Assembly: GCA_021740905.1 (NCBI GenBank)
Contig: JAIOYV010000030.1
Location: 1 to 64,000, forward strand
Source of the DNA: Bacteroidales bacterium
GTDB taxonomy: Bacteria > Bacteroidota > Bacteroidia > Bacteroidales > M50B96
Length of the DNA: 64,000 nucleotides
Reading direction: 5' to 3'
Part shown: positions 17,641 to 26,529 of the stretch, piece after piece
How the letters are laid out: each line of letters begins with the position of its first letter
Position numbering within the stretch: position 1 is the stretch's first letter
Notes under the pieces: model-generated
What the model was told of the DNA's origin: nothing
Database searches by the model: none
Seen by the model: the letters and a program-made list of their open reading frames with translations, nothing else
Translations under genes and position numbers: made by a program

Positions 17641-20601
17641 ATGGACAGCCATCTGGCAATAATACTTTATAAACATCGGAATTTCGGATATGTCGCTTCG
17701 GCTTTTTTGATCAAACTGAAAGAAGGCAAAGTGTTTTATCTTGTGGAAGAACGTATTGACCCTGTGAACCTGGACCATTACAATTTCACCACGGCCCAAC
17801 AAACCATTGTACGAAAATGCGACGACATGAGCGACAAAACCATTGTCCGGATATTCGACAAAAAGAAAAAGGGTTTCACTTCATTCTTCAAAGGGATTAA
17901 CAAGGATTACGTCCAAACCCACATCCAGTCTTATATAGAGAAAAGATTATCGGCAGTCCTCGACCTGGTGCGCGAACATGAAATTCCGCTTTATATGGTT
18001 TTGGAACGGAGCAAGACCCTTTTCCCTGAAGACCAGCTCGTGACAAGCAAACAATCAGCCGAGGCCCTGTTCAACTTCATAAAGACCCAAGACAGTTTCC
18101 GCTATTACCTGAGCATCGACCATCCTGAAAAAGATATAAACCTGACTGGAAAAACCGGGCAGGTGCTTGTCAATTTTCCTTGCTACCTGGTGCTTGAAAA
18201 TCATTTATATCATTTCGAGGATATCGATGGAAAAAAATTGATGCCCTTCTTTGAAAAGGAATTTATCACCATCCCAAAATCAGCAGAAAAAAAATACTTT
18301 GAAAGCTTTGTGCTGCTTAGCCTGAAAAAATACAAAGTGAAAACTACGGGTTTTGTGTACGAAAAAATACAGCCTAAGCCAGCGGGCATCCTTTCGCTCG
18401 AAAAAAACCTGAACAATACACCCGTTTTTATCCTGAAATTTAGGTATGCCCCCAAGGTTGTTTTTAACCGGAGCAGCCTAACGGCAAGCTATGTAGACAT
18501 GAAGGAAGAAAACGGGGACTTCAGCTTTTCAAAGATTTTCAGGGATTATGACGAAGAAAGGACGATAGCCTATCTGTTGGCCGGGATGGGATTGCTTGAG
18601 TTTCAATTGGGCCAGCTTATGCCACCGGGGCAAGAGGCAGAAAAGGGCAGTGTGTACCATTTCGTCGCCTGGTTGACCGAAAACAGAGAGGAGCTGGAAA
18701 AGAACAATATCAGCATTGAACAAAAAGACATTGGCAAGAAATTCTCGCTGTACAAGGCTGAGTTGAAGTTTGAGGTGAAAACCAAAATCGACTGGTTCGA
18801 TATTCATGCCATGGTGACCTGTGGCGATTACTCTTTCCCTTTTATCGAATTCAGGCAATATATTTTGAAGGGGATCAAGGAGTTCCCGTTGCCAAATGGC
18901 GAATTTATTGCCCTGCCCGACGACTGGTTCGAGAAGTACGACGACTTTTTTTTTCATGCCAAAAGTTCGCCAACCGGGCTTCAATTGAAACGGCAGCACC
19001 TCGGCGTATTGCGCAAAGCCTACATCGGCAGCGCATCTTCTTATATCGAAAAAATCCAGGACATGGGAAACTTGTTCACCAAGCCGGTGGTCGAGCTGCC
19101 CGACAAATTGAACGCCCAGCTACGCTCCTATCAAAACGAAGGCTTTTCGTGGCTGTATTTCCTTCAGCAAAACAATTTTGGGGGTTGCCTGGCCGACGAC
19201 ATGGGCCTGGGGAAAACACTACAAACTTTGGCACTGTTGCTAAAGACCATAAAAACGAAAGGCAAATTAAGGCCTGGGGGAGACACACCAAAATCAGTGG
19301 TGCAATTAAGTTTGTTTGATCAGTCAGGGGAGGCGAATAAGGATGAAATAGCCTACCGGAGCCAGGCCACTCTTATTGTAATGCCCACATCACTGATCCA
19401 CAACTGGGAGAATGAAATCTTGAAATTCACGCCCTCCCTTCGCGTTTACAAATACACCGGCCCCAATCGTGCAACCTACCGGTCGGTACACAAAACCTTC
19501 TACAACTACGACATCATCCTGTCGTCGTATGGGGTTGTTCGCAACGATGTGGAATATTTGCGCGACTATAAATTTTTTTACATCATCCTCGATGAAAGCC
19601 AATATATAAAGAACCCCGAATCGAAATCGTACCGGAGCATCAGTCAGTTGGATGGACTGAACCGCCTGGTGTTGACTGGCACACCCATTGAGAATTCGCT
19701 AAAAGACCTATGGGCGCAAATGAATTTTATCAACCCTGGATTGTTGGGCAATTTCGAGTTCTTCAATAAACGCTACCTCCTTCCTATCGAGAAAGCCCGT
19801 AGCGACAGGCAGCGGGAAAACCTGAAAACACTTATACAGCCCTTTATCCTTCGCCGGACTAAACAGGAAGTTGCCAAGGATCTCCCCGATATTACCGATC
19901 AGCATTATTTTGTTTCCATGACCGAGGAACAGGAGGAATTGTACCGGAACGAAAAGAACCGCATCCGAAACAGCATTATCGAGGCCATCGAGCAAAAGGG
20001 GTATGCACAATCGGCCATGTATATATTGCGGGGTTTGCTGCGGCTACGGCAAATGGCCAACCATCCCGGTTTGATCGATGAAGCATATATTAATGGTTCG
20101 GGCAAGTTTGAGGAAGTGTGCCGGGTTATAGAGAGCCTGATAGCCGAAAACCACAAAGTGTTGATTTTTTCAGGTTTTGTGACCCACCTGGCAATTTATG
20201 CCCGCTTCTTCGAGGAGAACAATTGGAAGTACTCGAAGCTTACAGGGCAAACCCGAAACCGCGAGGAAGTGATCAACAGTTTTCAGAATGATGAAGAAAA
20301 CCGCCTTTTCCTGATCTCGATAAAGGCTGGGGGTGTGGGCCTTAACCTTACGGCTGCCGACTATATTTTCATCCTCGATCCGTGGTGGAACCCTGCTGTT
20401 GAATTACAGGCCATTAGCCGGGCGCACCGGATTGGCCAGGACAAAAAGGTGTTTGTGTATAGGTTTATCACCGAAAACAGCATCGAAGAAAAAATCCAAA
20501 AACTCCAGGAAAAAAAGTCGAAACTGGCCGATGTGTTCATCAACTCGAACAACCCCTTTGCCCAATTGGATCAGGAAAGCATTATGGATTTGTTGGATTG
20601 A
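17641..20601 (+). CDS. SNF2-family DEAD/DEAH helicase-like ATPase
   Basis: A 986-residue Swi2/Snf2 ATPase related to bacterial HepA/RapA-like proteins, expected to translocate on double-stranded DNA or remodel protein-DNA complexes. The N-terminal ~460 residues are a family-specific extension with no SWIM zinc finger visible. Motif I is DDMGLGKT (about 519-526), motif II is DESQ (about 651-654) in place of DEAH as in other SNF2 proteins, then VLTGTPIENSLKDLW, and the helicase C lobe with SIKAGGVGLNLTAADYIFILDP and AISRAHRIGQ. The ATG follows a T-rich leader. No methylase, nuclease or other defence gene flanks it, so a housekeeping role is likelier than defence. Confidence 0.9.
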   Translation: MDSHLAIILYKHRNFGYVASAFLIKLKEGKVFYLVEERIDPVNLDHYNFTTAQQTIVRKCDDMSDKTIVRIFDKKKKGFTSFFKGINKDYVQTHIQSYIEKRLSAVLDLVREHEIPLYMVLERSKTLFPEDQLVTSKQSAEALFNFIKTQDSFRYYLSIDHPEKDINLTGKTGQVLVNFPCYLVLENHLYHFEDIDGKKLMPFFEKEFITIPKSAEKKYFESFVLLSLKKYKVKTTGFVYEKIQPKPAGILSLEKNLNNTPVFILKFRYAPKVVFNRSSLTASYVDMKEENGDFSFSKIFRDYDEERTIAYLLAGMGLLEFQLGQLMPPGQEAEKGSVYHFVAWLTENREELEKNNISIEQKDIGKKFSLYKAELKFEVKTKIDWFDIHAMVTCGDYSFPFIEFRQYILKGIKEFPLPNGEFIALPDDWFEKYDDFFFHAKSSPTGLQLKRQHLGVLRKAYIGSASSYIEKIQDMGNLFTKPVVELPDKLNAQLRSYQNEGFSWLYFLQQNNFGGCLADDMGLGKTLQTLALLLKTIKTKGKLRPGGDTPKSVVQLSLFDQSGEANKDEIAYRSQATLIVMPTSLIHNWENEILKFTPSLRVYKYTGPNRATYRSVHKTFYNYDIILSSYGVVRNDVEYLRDYKFFYIILDESQYIKNPESKSYRSISQLDGLNRLVLTGTPIENSLKDLWAQMNFINPGLLGNFEFFNKRYLLPIEKARSDRQRENLKTLIQPFILRRTKQEVAKDLPDITDQHYFVSMTEEQEELYRNEKNRIRNSIIEAIEQKGYAQSAMYILRGLLRLRQMANHPGLIDEAYINGSGKFEEVCRVIESLIAENHKVLIFSGFVTHLAIYARFFEENNWKYSKLTGQTRNREEVINSFQNDEENRLFLISIKAGGVGLNLTAADYIFILDPWWNPAVELQAISRAHRIGQDKKVFVYRFITENSIEEKIQKLQEKKSKLADVFINSNNPFAQLDQESIMDLLD

Positions 20602-20616
20602 TAAGGAGGGAGAAAA

Positions 20617-20686
20617 AAAAATTGTCGGATATAGAGGATGCTTTTGATGCTTTTCAAAAATCTGCCCTATATATCCAACAAATTTT
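20617..20686. repeat. Large imperfect hairpin after the SNF2 gene
   Basis: AAAATTGTCGGATATA (from 20617) pairs imperfectly with TATATATCCAACAAATTTT (to 20686). It lies 16 bases past the helicase stop and may end its transcript or be a small palindromic element. Confidence 0.5.
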
Positions 20687-20802
20687 AGGATGAGAGGGAT
20701 TGATAAAAAATATATCTTGGTGTAAAGAACATTGGGTCAAGCCAAGAATTTATGCAAATTATCTTATGACTTATTGGTCATAACATGGGCAAGGTTAAGC
20801 TA

Positions 20803-21055
20803 ACAGATTTCTCCCTGCGGTCGAAATGACAACAGCGTAGTTGTTTGGGGGTGAGTGGAATTGGGCACAAAGAGAGATGACAAAAGAAAGGATTTAGGAT
20901 TGATGATTAACGATTTTAGATATAAGATGTGTGGCACGAACCACCAGATCAAAAATCAAAAATCGTTAATCTTCATTCTTAAATCAAATTTACATACCTC
21001 CTAACATACAGTCATTTACAAAAAGATGTCATTGGTACCGCAGGGAGAAATCTGT
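20803..21055. mobile_element. MITE-like element with nested inverted repeats
   Basis: A perfect 19-base inverted repeat bounds this 253-base stretch: ACAGATTTCTCCCTGCGGT at 20803-20821 and its reverse complement at 21037-21055. Inside, a 13-base pair of arms (20905-20917 and 20959-20971) forms a second inverted repeat. No coding sequence is present. The arrangement resembles a non-autonomous dispersed element. Confidence 0.55.
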
Positions 21056-21157
21056 CACTTTACTACTTGCACATTAGTATAGCCCTCTTGTATATTTTGG
21101 GTCAATTATTTTGAAAGATTCTCTTAGCGGATTCCGGCCTACCCTAATTTCGAATTT

Positions 21158-23875
21158 CTAATTTCCCAATTCCTCTTTTTCCTCTTTGAAATAATTCTTC
21201 TTGAAATATTCCATGTACTTCTCGATATTCTGATCTTTAAAAAATACGGCAAAGTTGTCGGATGTCATCACAAAGTCGCGATAATCGGCTTCTGTAAAAT
21301 CTTTGTAAACATCGGGGTTGGCCTTAATGGTTTTGTAGTAATCCATAGCTTTGGCCTGATTCTCCATACTTTTTATGGTAATTATCTGATAGTCGTCGTT
21401 CAACATTATGCTGCTCACATTGAAGTTGATCATACTGAAAAACTCGATATTAAAATTCGAGATATTGTATTTCATGCGGTTCACGTTCTTGAGTTTATTC
21501 CCTACCACTACAACATAATAATGGGTCATCTTCTCGTTCATGAAATAAATTTCCTCGGCAGGCACCTCCACTTTTTCCTCCACTTTCTCCTCAACAACAC
21601 CCAGTTCCTCCGCCGAAATGTCCATCTTGTTATTTTCCTTCAACACCATCAACATATCTTTGGCGGGAGGCTTCACTTCGCTTTCAGGGTAGTTCTTCAC
21701 AATGTCCGACAGAGCATCAACAAACTGGGTTATCATTGCCGATTCCCCATACGAAACAGCCTTCAGGAATTTAAACTTTGGGATAAGCTCATCATCGGGG
21801 TATTCGGTTTCGGCCATCTGGCAACTCGAAATAACCTGGCTGTAATTTTTGTTTTTGAAGGAGGCAAAAGTCTCGTTGTATAAAAGCTTTACTGCTTCCT
21901 TCATGGCATTAAGTTCCTGCAAATAATTGGGGTTAGTGAACATCTTTGCATATTTGCTTTCGGGGAACCCATTAATGATTTTGCTCTTGTAGTCAGAAGC
22001 TTCAACTTGTTTGCCAATACTCTGGTTTAGCTTGTATAGGTTATAATATGAAAAAAGGAGGTAATCGTTGCCGGGATATCGCTTGTTCAATTCTTCGAAA
22101 TTTTCGATCGCAAGCTTTAAATCATTAAGTTCATTTTGATAGATTTCACCTACAGCAAAAAAAGCATCGATAATTTTTTGGTGCGAAATTTTCATCAGAG
22201 AATCAGTCAAAGGCAAATCGACTAGGTAGTATTCTTTCGACTTTGGGTCGGTTGGTCGTGGCTTTTGGCCTGGAATGGAATCGCCTTCTGCCAATGCACC
22301 CGACAGGTCATCCCCAAAATCAACCACTTGTTTGTTCTTTCTGCGCCAATTGTCTTCAAGTTTACGTCGGCCCCAAAGTTTCACAAATTCGGTTTGCCCA
22401 AAGCTAAGGGCTGTTGGGTTATAAAAATACCATTTCCCACCCGAGGCCAGGTTTCTGTTCCTGGGGTCACGCTCCTGTTGCTTGAAAAGGGCAGAGTTCA
22501 TTTCTGCCATCCGCTCTTCTTCTGCCAATCGCTTTTCTTCTTCAATCACTTCATTTATCAACGACTGAATAACAGCATCCCGTTGTTTCTCGGTCATGGC
22601 GGCTACCAATTGCAAGCTGTCCTGGTTATTGATAATATCAAGGTTTTCAATCAGTTTAGTGAGGCTTTTCGTTTTCGCTGTCAAAGGTTCGATGTCGGGA
22701 TAAGCAGGATCGATGAAAAATAAAGTCGAATCGTAATAAGTTTGTGCATGTCTGTATTCGGGCCTTTTAAAATATATATCGGCCATAGCCAGGAAGGTCA
22801 TTGCCTTTTGGTTGGTATTCGAGATACTTTTCTCAGCCGACAATTTGTAATATTCAAGAGCCTCATCTTCCTTATTTTGTTTCATGGCAAGTTCGGCCAT
22901 GGCATAATAAATCTGGTCTTTGTATTCAATGTTTTTGTCGTCTTTGAGCATTTTGTTCAGCTCTTTCATCAGCTCTTCGCCCCCACCCAGACTGGTACTA
23001 AACGAACTGGCCTTTCTTAATTTCGCGTTGAAAGCCATATCGTAGTTGCGGTTCTTCTTTATCACTTTCGTGTATAACTCAGTAGCAGCTTTGAAATTCT
23101 CCATCTTCTGGTACACCTGTGCAAGGATAAACATGTATCGCACTTTTTTCTTTTTCCCCCGGGTAAGCTCTATTGATTTTTCAAGATAAGGGATGCCTTC
23201 TTCGTATTTTTCTTGTTTGAAATAATAATCGGCATAAGTAATCTGTAGCTCTTTGTTATACTTATCAGGCATCTTTCGGTCGGCATCCACAAGATCGAGT
23301 ATTTCGCGTGCTTTCACATATTCTTTCTGCTCGTTGTAGGCGCGTGCCATCCAAATATAGGCTTCAAACCGCGAAGGTTCATCTTGGTATTCTCTAATCA
23401 TGTATGTGAACGATTCGTGTGCTGAGAAGAAATCGCGTTTGTAGAAATGTGATTTTCCCATCAAAAGGTAGGCTTCATCTACCCAATCGTTGTACTCCTT
23501 TTTTGCATAGAATTCGCGTTGCTTGGTCGACTTTTTCCCTTTTTTCCTTTTTGGCTTTACAGTGATCGAATGAAGTTTTATCAGCTTCGAACATTTTTTA
23601 ATGGCCTTGTCCATATCGGGATAGATCCCCTTTGCTGCCGTTTCGTCGCCGTATTTAAAAATAGGAAGAATGGCATTGTAGTTATCGACATATCCGTTTT
23701 CGAGGCGTTGAACACCCAATTTAAAAGCTTCGTTGCCATTAAAATATACATTGTAATGCGAAGTAAGGTTGTGGTACGAGCGGCTCAGGACCGTATTTTT
23801 TTTGGTCGAACAACTTATCAGCAACCCAATTATAAAAAGGGCGGGGAGTATATATCCTAATCTTCTTTTAATCAA
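21158..23875 (-). CDS. sprE: SprE/PorW-like TPR lipoprotein of the type IX secretion system
   Basis: A 905-residue lipoprotein with lipobox LLISC (Cys22) and tetratricopeptide repeats through most of its length (e.g. AYIWMARAYNEQKEYVKAREI). SprE in Flavobacterium and PorW in Porphyromonas are lipoproteins needed for T9SS function and gliding; overall size, an early STKKNTVLSRSYHNLTSHYN segment and TPR layout agree with that family. A charged stretch (EEEKRLAEEERMAEM) lies mid-protein. The C-terminal part holds a repeated sequence of about 60 residues ending in a FAVFFKD and YMEYFKKNYF region. Assignment rests on architecture and remembered family features, not on a search. Several T9SS substrates in the window fit the role. 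A TATTTTTG box lies 45 bases upstream. Confidence 0.75.
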   Translation of the reverse strand: MIKRRLGYILPALFIIGLLISCSTKKNTVLSRSYHNLTSHYNVYFNGNEAFKLGVQRLENGYVDNYNAILPIFKYGDETAAKGIYPDMDKAIKKCSKLIKLHSITVKPKRKKGKKSTKQREFYAKKEYNDWVDEAYLLMGKSHFYKRDFFSAHESFTYMIREYQDEPSRFEAYIWMARAYNEQKEYVKAREILDLVDADRKMPDKYNKELQITYADYYFKQEKYEEGIPYLEKSIELTRGKKKKVRYMFILAQVYQKMENFKAATELYTKVIKKNRNYDMAFNAKLRKASSFSTSLGGGEELMKELNKMLKDDKNIEYKDQIYYAMAELAMKQNKEDEALEYYKLSAEKSISNTNQKAMTFLAMADIYFKRPEYRHAQTYYDSTLFFIDPAYPDIEPLTAKTKSLTKLIENLDIINNQDSLQLVAAMTEKQRDAVIQSLINEVIEEEKRLAEEERMAEMNSALFKQQERDPRNRNLASGGKWYFYNPTALSFGQTEFVKLWGRRKLEDNWRRKNKQVVDFGDDLSGALAEGDSIPGQKPRPTDPKSKEYYLVDLPLTDSLMKISHQKIIDAFFAVGEIYQNELNDLKLAIENFEELNKRYPGNDYLLFSYYNLYKLNQSIGKQVEASDYKSKIINGFPESKYAKMFTNPNYLQELNAMKEAVKLLYNETFASFKNKNYSQVISSCQMAETEYPDDELIPKFKFLKAVSYGESAMITQFVDALSDIVKNYPESEVKPPAKDMLMVLKENNKMDISAEELGVVEEKVEEKVEVPAEEIYFMNEKMTHYYVVVVGNKLKNVNRMKYNISNFNIEFFSMINFNVSSIMLNDDYQIITIKSMENQAKAMDYYKTIKANPDVYKDFTEADYRDFVMTSDNFAVFFKDQNIEKYMEYFKKNYFKEEKEELGN

Positions 23876-23919
23876 AACAAAACCGTTTTAGTATGTGTCA
23901 CTACTTAACTTACTTTCTG

Positions 23920-23927
23920 CAAAAATA
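23920..23927 (-). promoter_or_regulatory. Putative -7 box TATTTTTG for the sprE-like gene
   Basis: TAnnTTTG match on the minus strand, about 45 bases before the ATG. Confidence 0.4.
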
Positions 23928-24002
23928 TTTTATTTTTTTGATGTGTGGGTGTAATAATTTGAAGTATTCGATAAATCTGCTGGAAATTTGTGAATTGTCG
24001 TT

Positions 24003-24010
24003 TACATTTG
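24003..24010 (+). promoter_or_regulatory. Putative -7 box TACATTTG directly before the outer-membrane gene
   Basis: TAnnTTTG match ending four bases before the ATG at 24015. If used, transcription would begin at or next to the start codon. Confidence 0.4.
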
Positions 24011-24014
24011 CGAC

Positions 24015-24764
24015 ATGAAAAAGTTGATTGCCCTATTTCCGATTATTCTCTTTTCGTTGTTTGCTATGGCGCAACCTAATATCAAAGAGGCTGCCACTAT
24101 CCCCATGTTTTCGGTTTCGTTTGCTTATCAAATGCCCCAGCAAGACATGGCCGATCGATTTGGCCCAAACTCTAACGTTGGTGCAGCATTCACCTTAAAA
24201 GTAAAAAAAGGCTGGTTGGTAGGGATAGATGCTTCTTATCTGTTTGGGGGCGACATAAAAGAAGAAAATCTACTGAACGGCATCCTAACATCCGATGGTC
24301 ATATCATTAATCAATATGGCGAATTTGCCAATTTTGTAATGAGCGAGCGCGGCTACTTTGCGGGTGTCAAACTGGGAAAGGTAATAAACCTTGCCAAATC
24401 ATCACCCAACTCGGGTTTGTATGTTACCGGTACACTTGGGTTTTTAGAGCATCACATAAGGATTGAAAACCAAGGCAACAATACTCCCCAGATTCTCGGC
24501 GATTACAACAAAGGCTACGATCGGCTTACCAATGGCTTGGCAGCAAAGGCTTTTGTTGGATATATGTACATTGGCAAGAATCAATTTGCCAATTTCTTTG
24601 GCGGGGTCGAATACCTCCAATCATGGACTCAATCCCGTCGCGATTACAATTTCGATACACACGAGACTGATACCCACAAGCGCAACGACAACATGATTGG
24701 TATCCGTGTAGGTTGGATAGTCCCTCTTTACCGCCGGGTTCCGGATAATTATTTTACGTTCTAA
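24015..24764 (+). CDS. Outer-membrane beta-barrel protein before waaA
   Basis: A 249-residue exported protein with signal peptide MKKLIALFPIILFSLFAMAQ and alternating aromatic/polar segments typical of an 8-10 strand barrel (e.g. VGAAFTLKVKKGWLVGIDASYLFG, near 55). It ends in Phe (VPDNYFTF), as outer-membrane barrel proteins commonly do for BAM recognition. It lies 13 bases before waaA on the same strand, so the two are likely co-transcribed and a link to the lipopolysaccharide-bearing outer membrane is plausible. No specific function is recognised. Confidence 0.7.
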   Translation: MKKLIALFPIILFSLFAMAQPNIKEAATIPMFSVSFAYQMPQQDMADRFGPNSNVGAAFTLKVKKGWLVGIDASYLFGGDIKEENLLNGILTSDGHIINQYGEFANFVMSERGYFAGVKLGKVINLAKSSPNSGLYVTGTLGFLEHHIRIENQGNNTPQILGDYNKGYDRLTNGLAAKAFVGYMYIGKNQFANFFGGVEYLQSWTQSRRDYNFDTHETDTHKRNDNMIGIRVGWIVPLYRRVPDNYFTF

Positions 24765-24777
24765 AACTTGCCGGGAA

Positions 24778-26007
24778 ATGGTATTGATCTATCGGCTATC
24801 GCTTTGGTTTTATGTATTGTTTATCCATCTTGCTTCTTTCAGGAGCGAAAAGGCAAAACAATGGATCGATGGTAGAAAAGGCTGGCAGGATAAGCTTCAG
24901 CATTTCAATCCCGAAAAAGCAAAGGTCGCCTGGTTTCATTGCGCATCGCTTGGCGAATTTGAGCAAGGGAGACCAATCATCGAAGCCTTCAAAAAAGAAA
25001 AACCCGAACACAAAATATTGCTCACTTTCTTCTCTCCCTCGGGATACGAAATCAGAAAAAATTACGAAGGTGCCCACACCATTATATACTTGCCCATTGA
25101 TTCGCCCTCACACGCACGGGAGTTTATTTCGTTAGTTCGGCCCGATGTAGTTTATTTTATCAAATACGAGTTCTGGTATTTTTACATGCGCGAACTTTAT
25201 AAATTGAAAACCCCCGTTTATCTAATTTCGGCCATTTTTCGACCAAATCAAATTTTCTTTAAAAACTATGGAAAATGGTACCGGAAAATATTAGCCTGGT
25301 ACACACACATTTTTGTACAGAACGAAACATCTGCTTCATTGTTGAAGTCAATCGGGATCGAACATCTCAGCATTGCCGGCGATACCCGTTTCGACAGGGT
25401 GGCCTCAATAGCAAAAGCAGCCAGGGATCTTCCAATAATCAGTCAATTCAAAGCCGAACGAAAAATGATTGTAGCTGGTAGCACCTGGCCTCCCGACGAG
25501 GTTTTGTTAGCCAGGTACATCGGCGAAACCAAAAAGGGCATTTGTCTTGTTATTGCCCCGCACGAAATTCACCCTTCCAATGTTGCCCGTATCCAAAAGC
25601 TTTTTGGTGATACAATTTTATATTCCGAAGCTTCTGACATAGATTTATCGAAAGCACGTGTGATGATAATCGACAATATTGGCTTGTTGTCGTCCATTTA
25701 TCAATATGGCGAAATTGCTTATGTGGGTGGGGCATTCAAAACCGGGTTGCACAATGTGTTGGAGCCAGCTTGCTTTTCGATGCCCGTATTATTTGGCCCC
25801 GAATATTCAAAGTTCCAGGAAGCAATCCAATTGGTCGAAATTGGCGCAGCCATCCCGGCAGGAAATTATGAAGAACTAAAAAGCCAACTCAACGGGCTTT
25901 TGTCGAATCCAAAACACCTGACTGAATTATCTATAAAAGCAGGCAAGTTTATCGATGACAACAAAGGGGCAACTGACATGATCCTTGAAAAAACAAGAGA
26001 GCTCTGA
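24778..26007 (+). CDS. waaA: 3-deoxy-D-manno-octulosonic acid transferase
   Basis: A 409-residue GT30 glycosyltransferase that adds Kdo from CMP-Kdo to lipid A precursors at the inner membrane. It has an N-terminal hydrophobic anchor (LSLWFYVLFIHLASF), the conserved WFHCASLGEFEQGRPI with the catalytic Glu, the DVVYFIKYEFWYFYMRELY region, IAGDTRFDRV, and the acceptor/donor lobe motif YVGGAFKTGLHNVLEPACF. The length fits the family. It forms a pair with the preceding outer-membrane gene. A repeat-rich spacer of about 520 bases follows. Confidence 0.93.
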   Translation: MVLIYRLSLWFYVLFIHLASFRSEKAKQWIDGRKGWQDKLQHFNPEKAKVAWFHCASLGEFEQGRPIIEAFKKEKPEHKILLTFFSPSGYEIRKNYEGAHTIIYLPIDSPSHAREFISLVRPDVVYFIKYEFWYFYMRELYKLKTPVYLISAIFRPNQIFFKNYGKWYRKILAWYTHIFVQNETSASLLKSIGIEHLSIAGDTRFDRVASIAKAARDLPIISQFKAERKMIVAGSTWPPDEVLLARYIGETKKGICLVIAPHEIHPSNVARIQKLFGDTILYSEASDIDLSKARVMIIDNIGLLSSIYQYGEIAYVGGAFKTGLHNVLEPACFSMPVLFGPEYSKFQEAIQLVEIGAAIPAGNYEELKSQLNGLLSNPKHLTELSIKAGKFIDDNKGATDMILEKTREL

Positions 26008-26028
26008 GTTGAGGAGTTGAAAAGTTGA

Positions 26029-26236
26029 GGAGTTCTGAGTTGAAAAGTTTAAAGAGGTTGAATGTTCTGAGTTTTTTGTGTTGGGGCATCTGGTATCACA
26101 TTCGCTAAAGTTTCGGGATGCAATTGAACAATTTTCTATATTGAAAACCAGATCGCAAACTTTAATGAAGAACTTCCTGTTCTGAACTTTCGAACTCAGC
26201 ACTTTTCAACTTTCAATCTTTTCAACTCAGAACTCC
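26029..26236. mobile_element. MITE-like inverted repeat block after waaA
   Basis: GGAGTTCTGAGTTGAAAAG at 26029-26047 has a perfect 19-base reverse complement at 26218-26236. Further partial copies of the GAGTT/AACTC motif occur on both sides (26001-26035, 26190-26215, 26240-26265). No coding sequence is seen. It fits a small dispersed palindromic element that has grown by local duplication. Confidence 0.6.
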
Positions 26237-26418
26237 AAACATTTCAACTTTTTAACTCAGAACTCACGCCACCGCTATTTAGACTAAATAAGAATAGGAA
26301 AACATTTTGTGTTTGTAAGTTTTCATAAATATTAAAATGAACATTCTATCAGACATGTTATCATTCACTTACAGATTTGTTGTTAATAAATCGTTTAAGA
26401 ATTCTTGAAATCTCTGCT

Positions 26419-26426
26419 TACTTTTG
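26419..26426 (+). promoter_or_regulatory. Putative -7 box TACTTTTG for nrdJ
   Basis: TAnnTTTG match about 104 bases before the nrdJ ATG, giving a leader near 95 bases. No cobalamin riboswitch element was recognised in the leader. Confidence 0.4.
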
Positions 26427-26529
26427 CGTTGTATGTAAAACACAGGAAAAGCATATTGTTACCCTCTGTTAGACAGACATCTTTCACAGAAAGGAACAAA
26501 CTTATTAAACTTAGATAAATCAAAATAGT

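Noticed and set aside
26427-26529. Cobalamin riboswitch upstream of nrdJ
   Set aside because: I could not find the conserved B12-box or a matching fold in the ~100-base leader.
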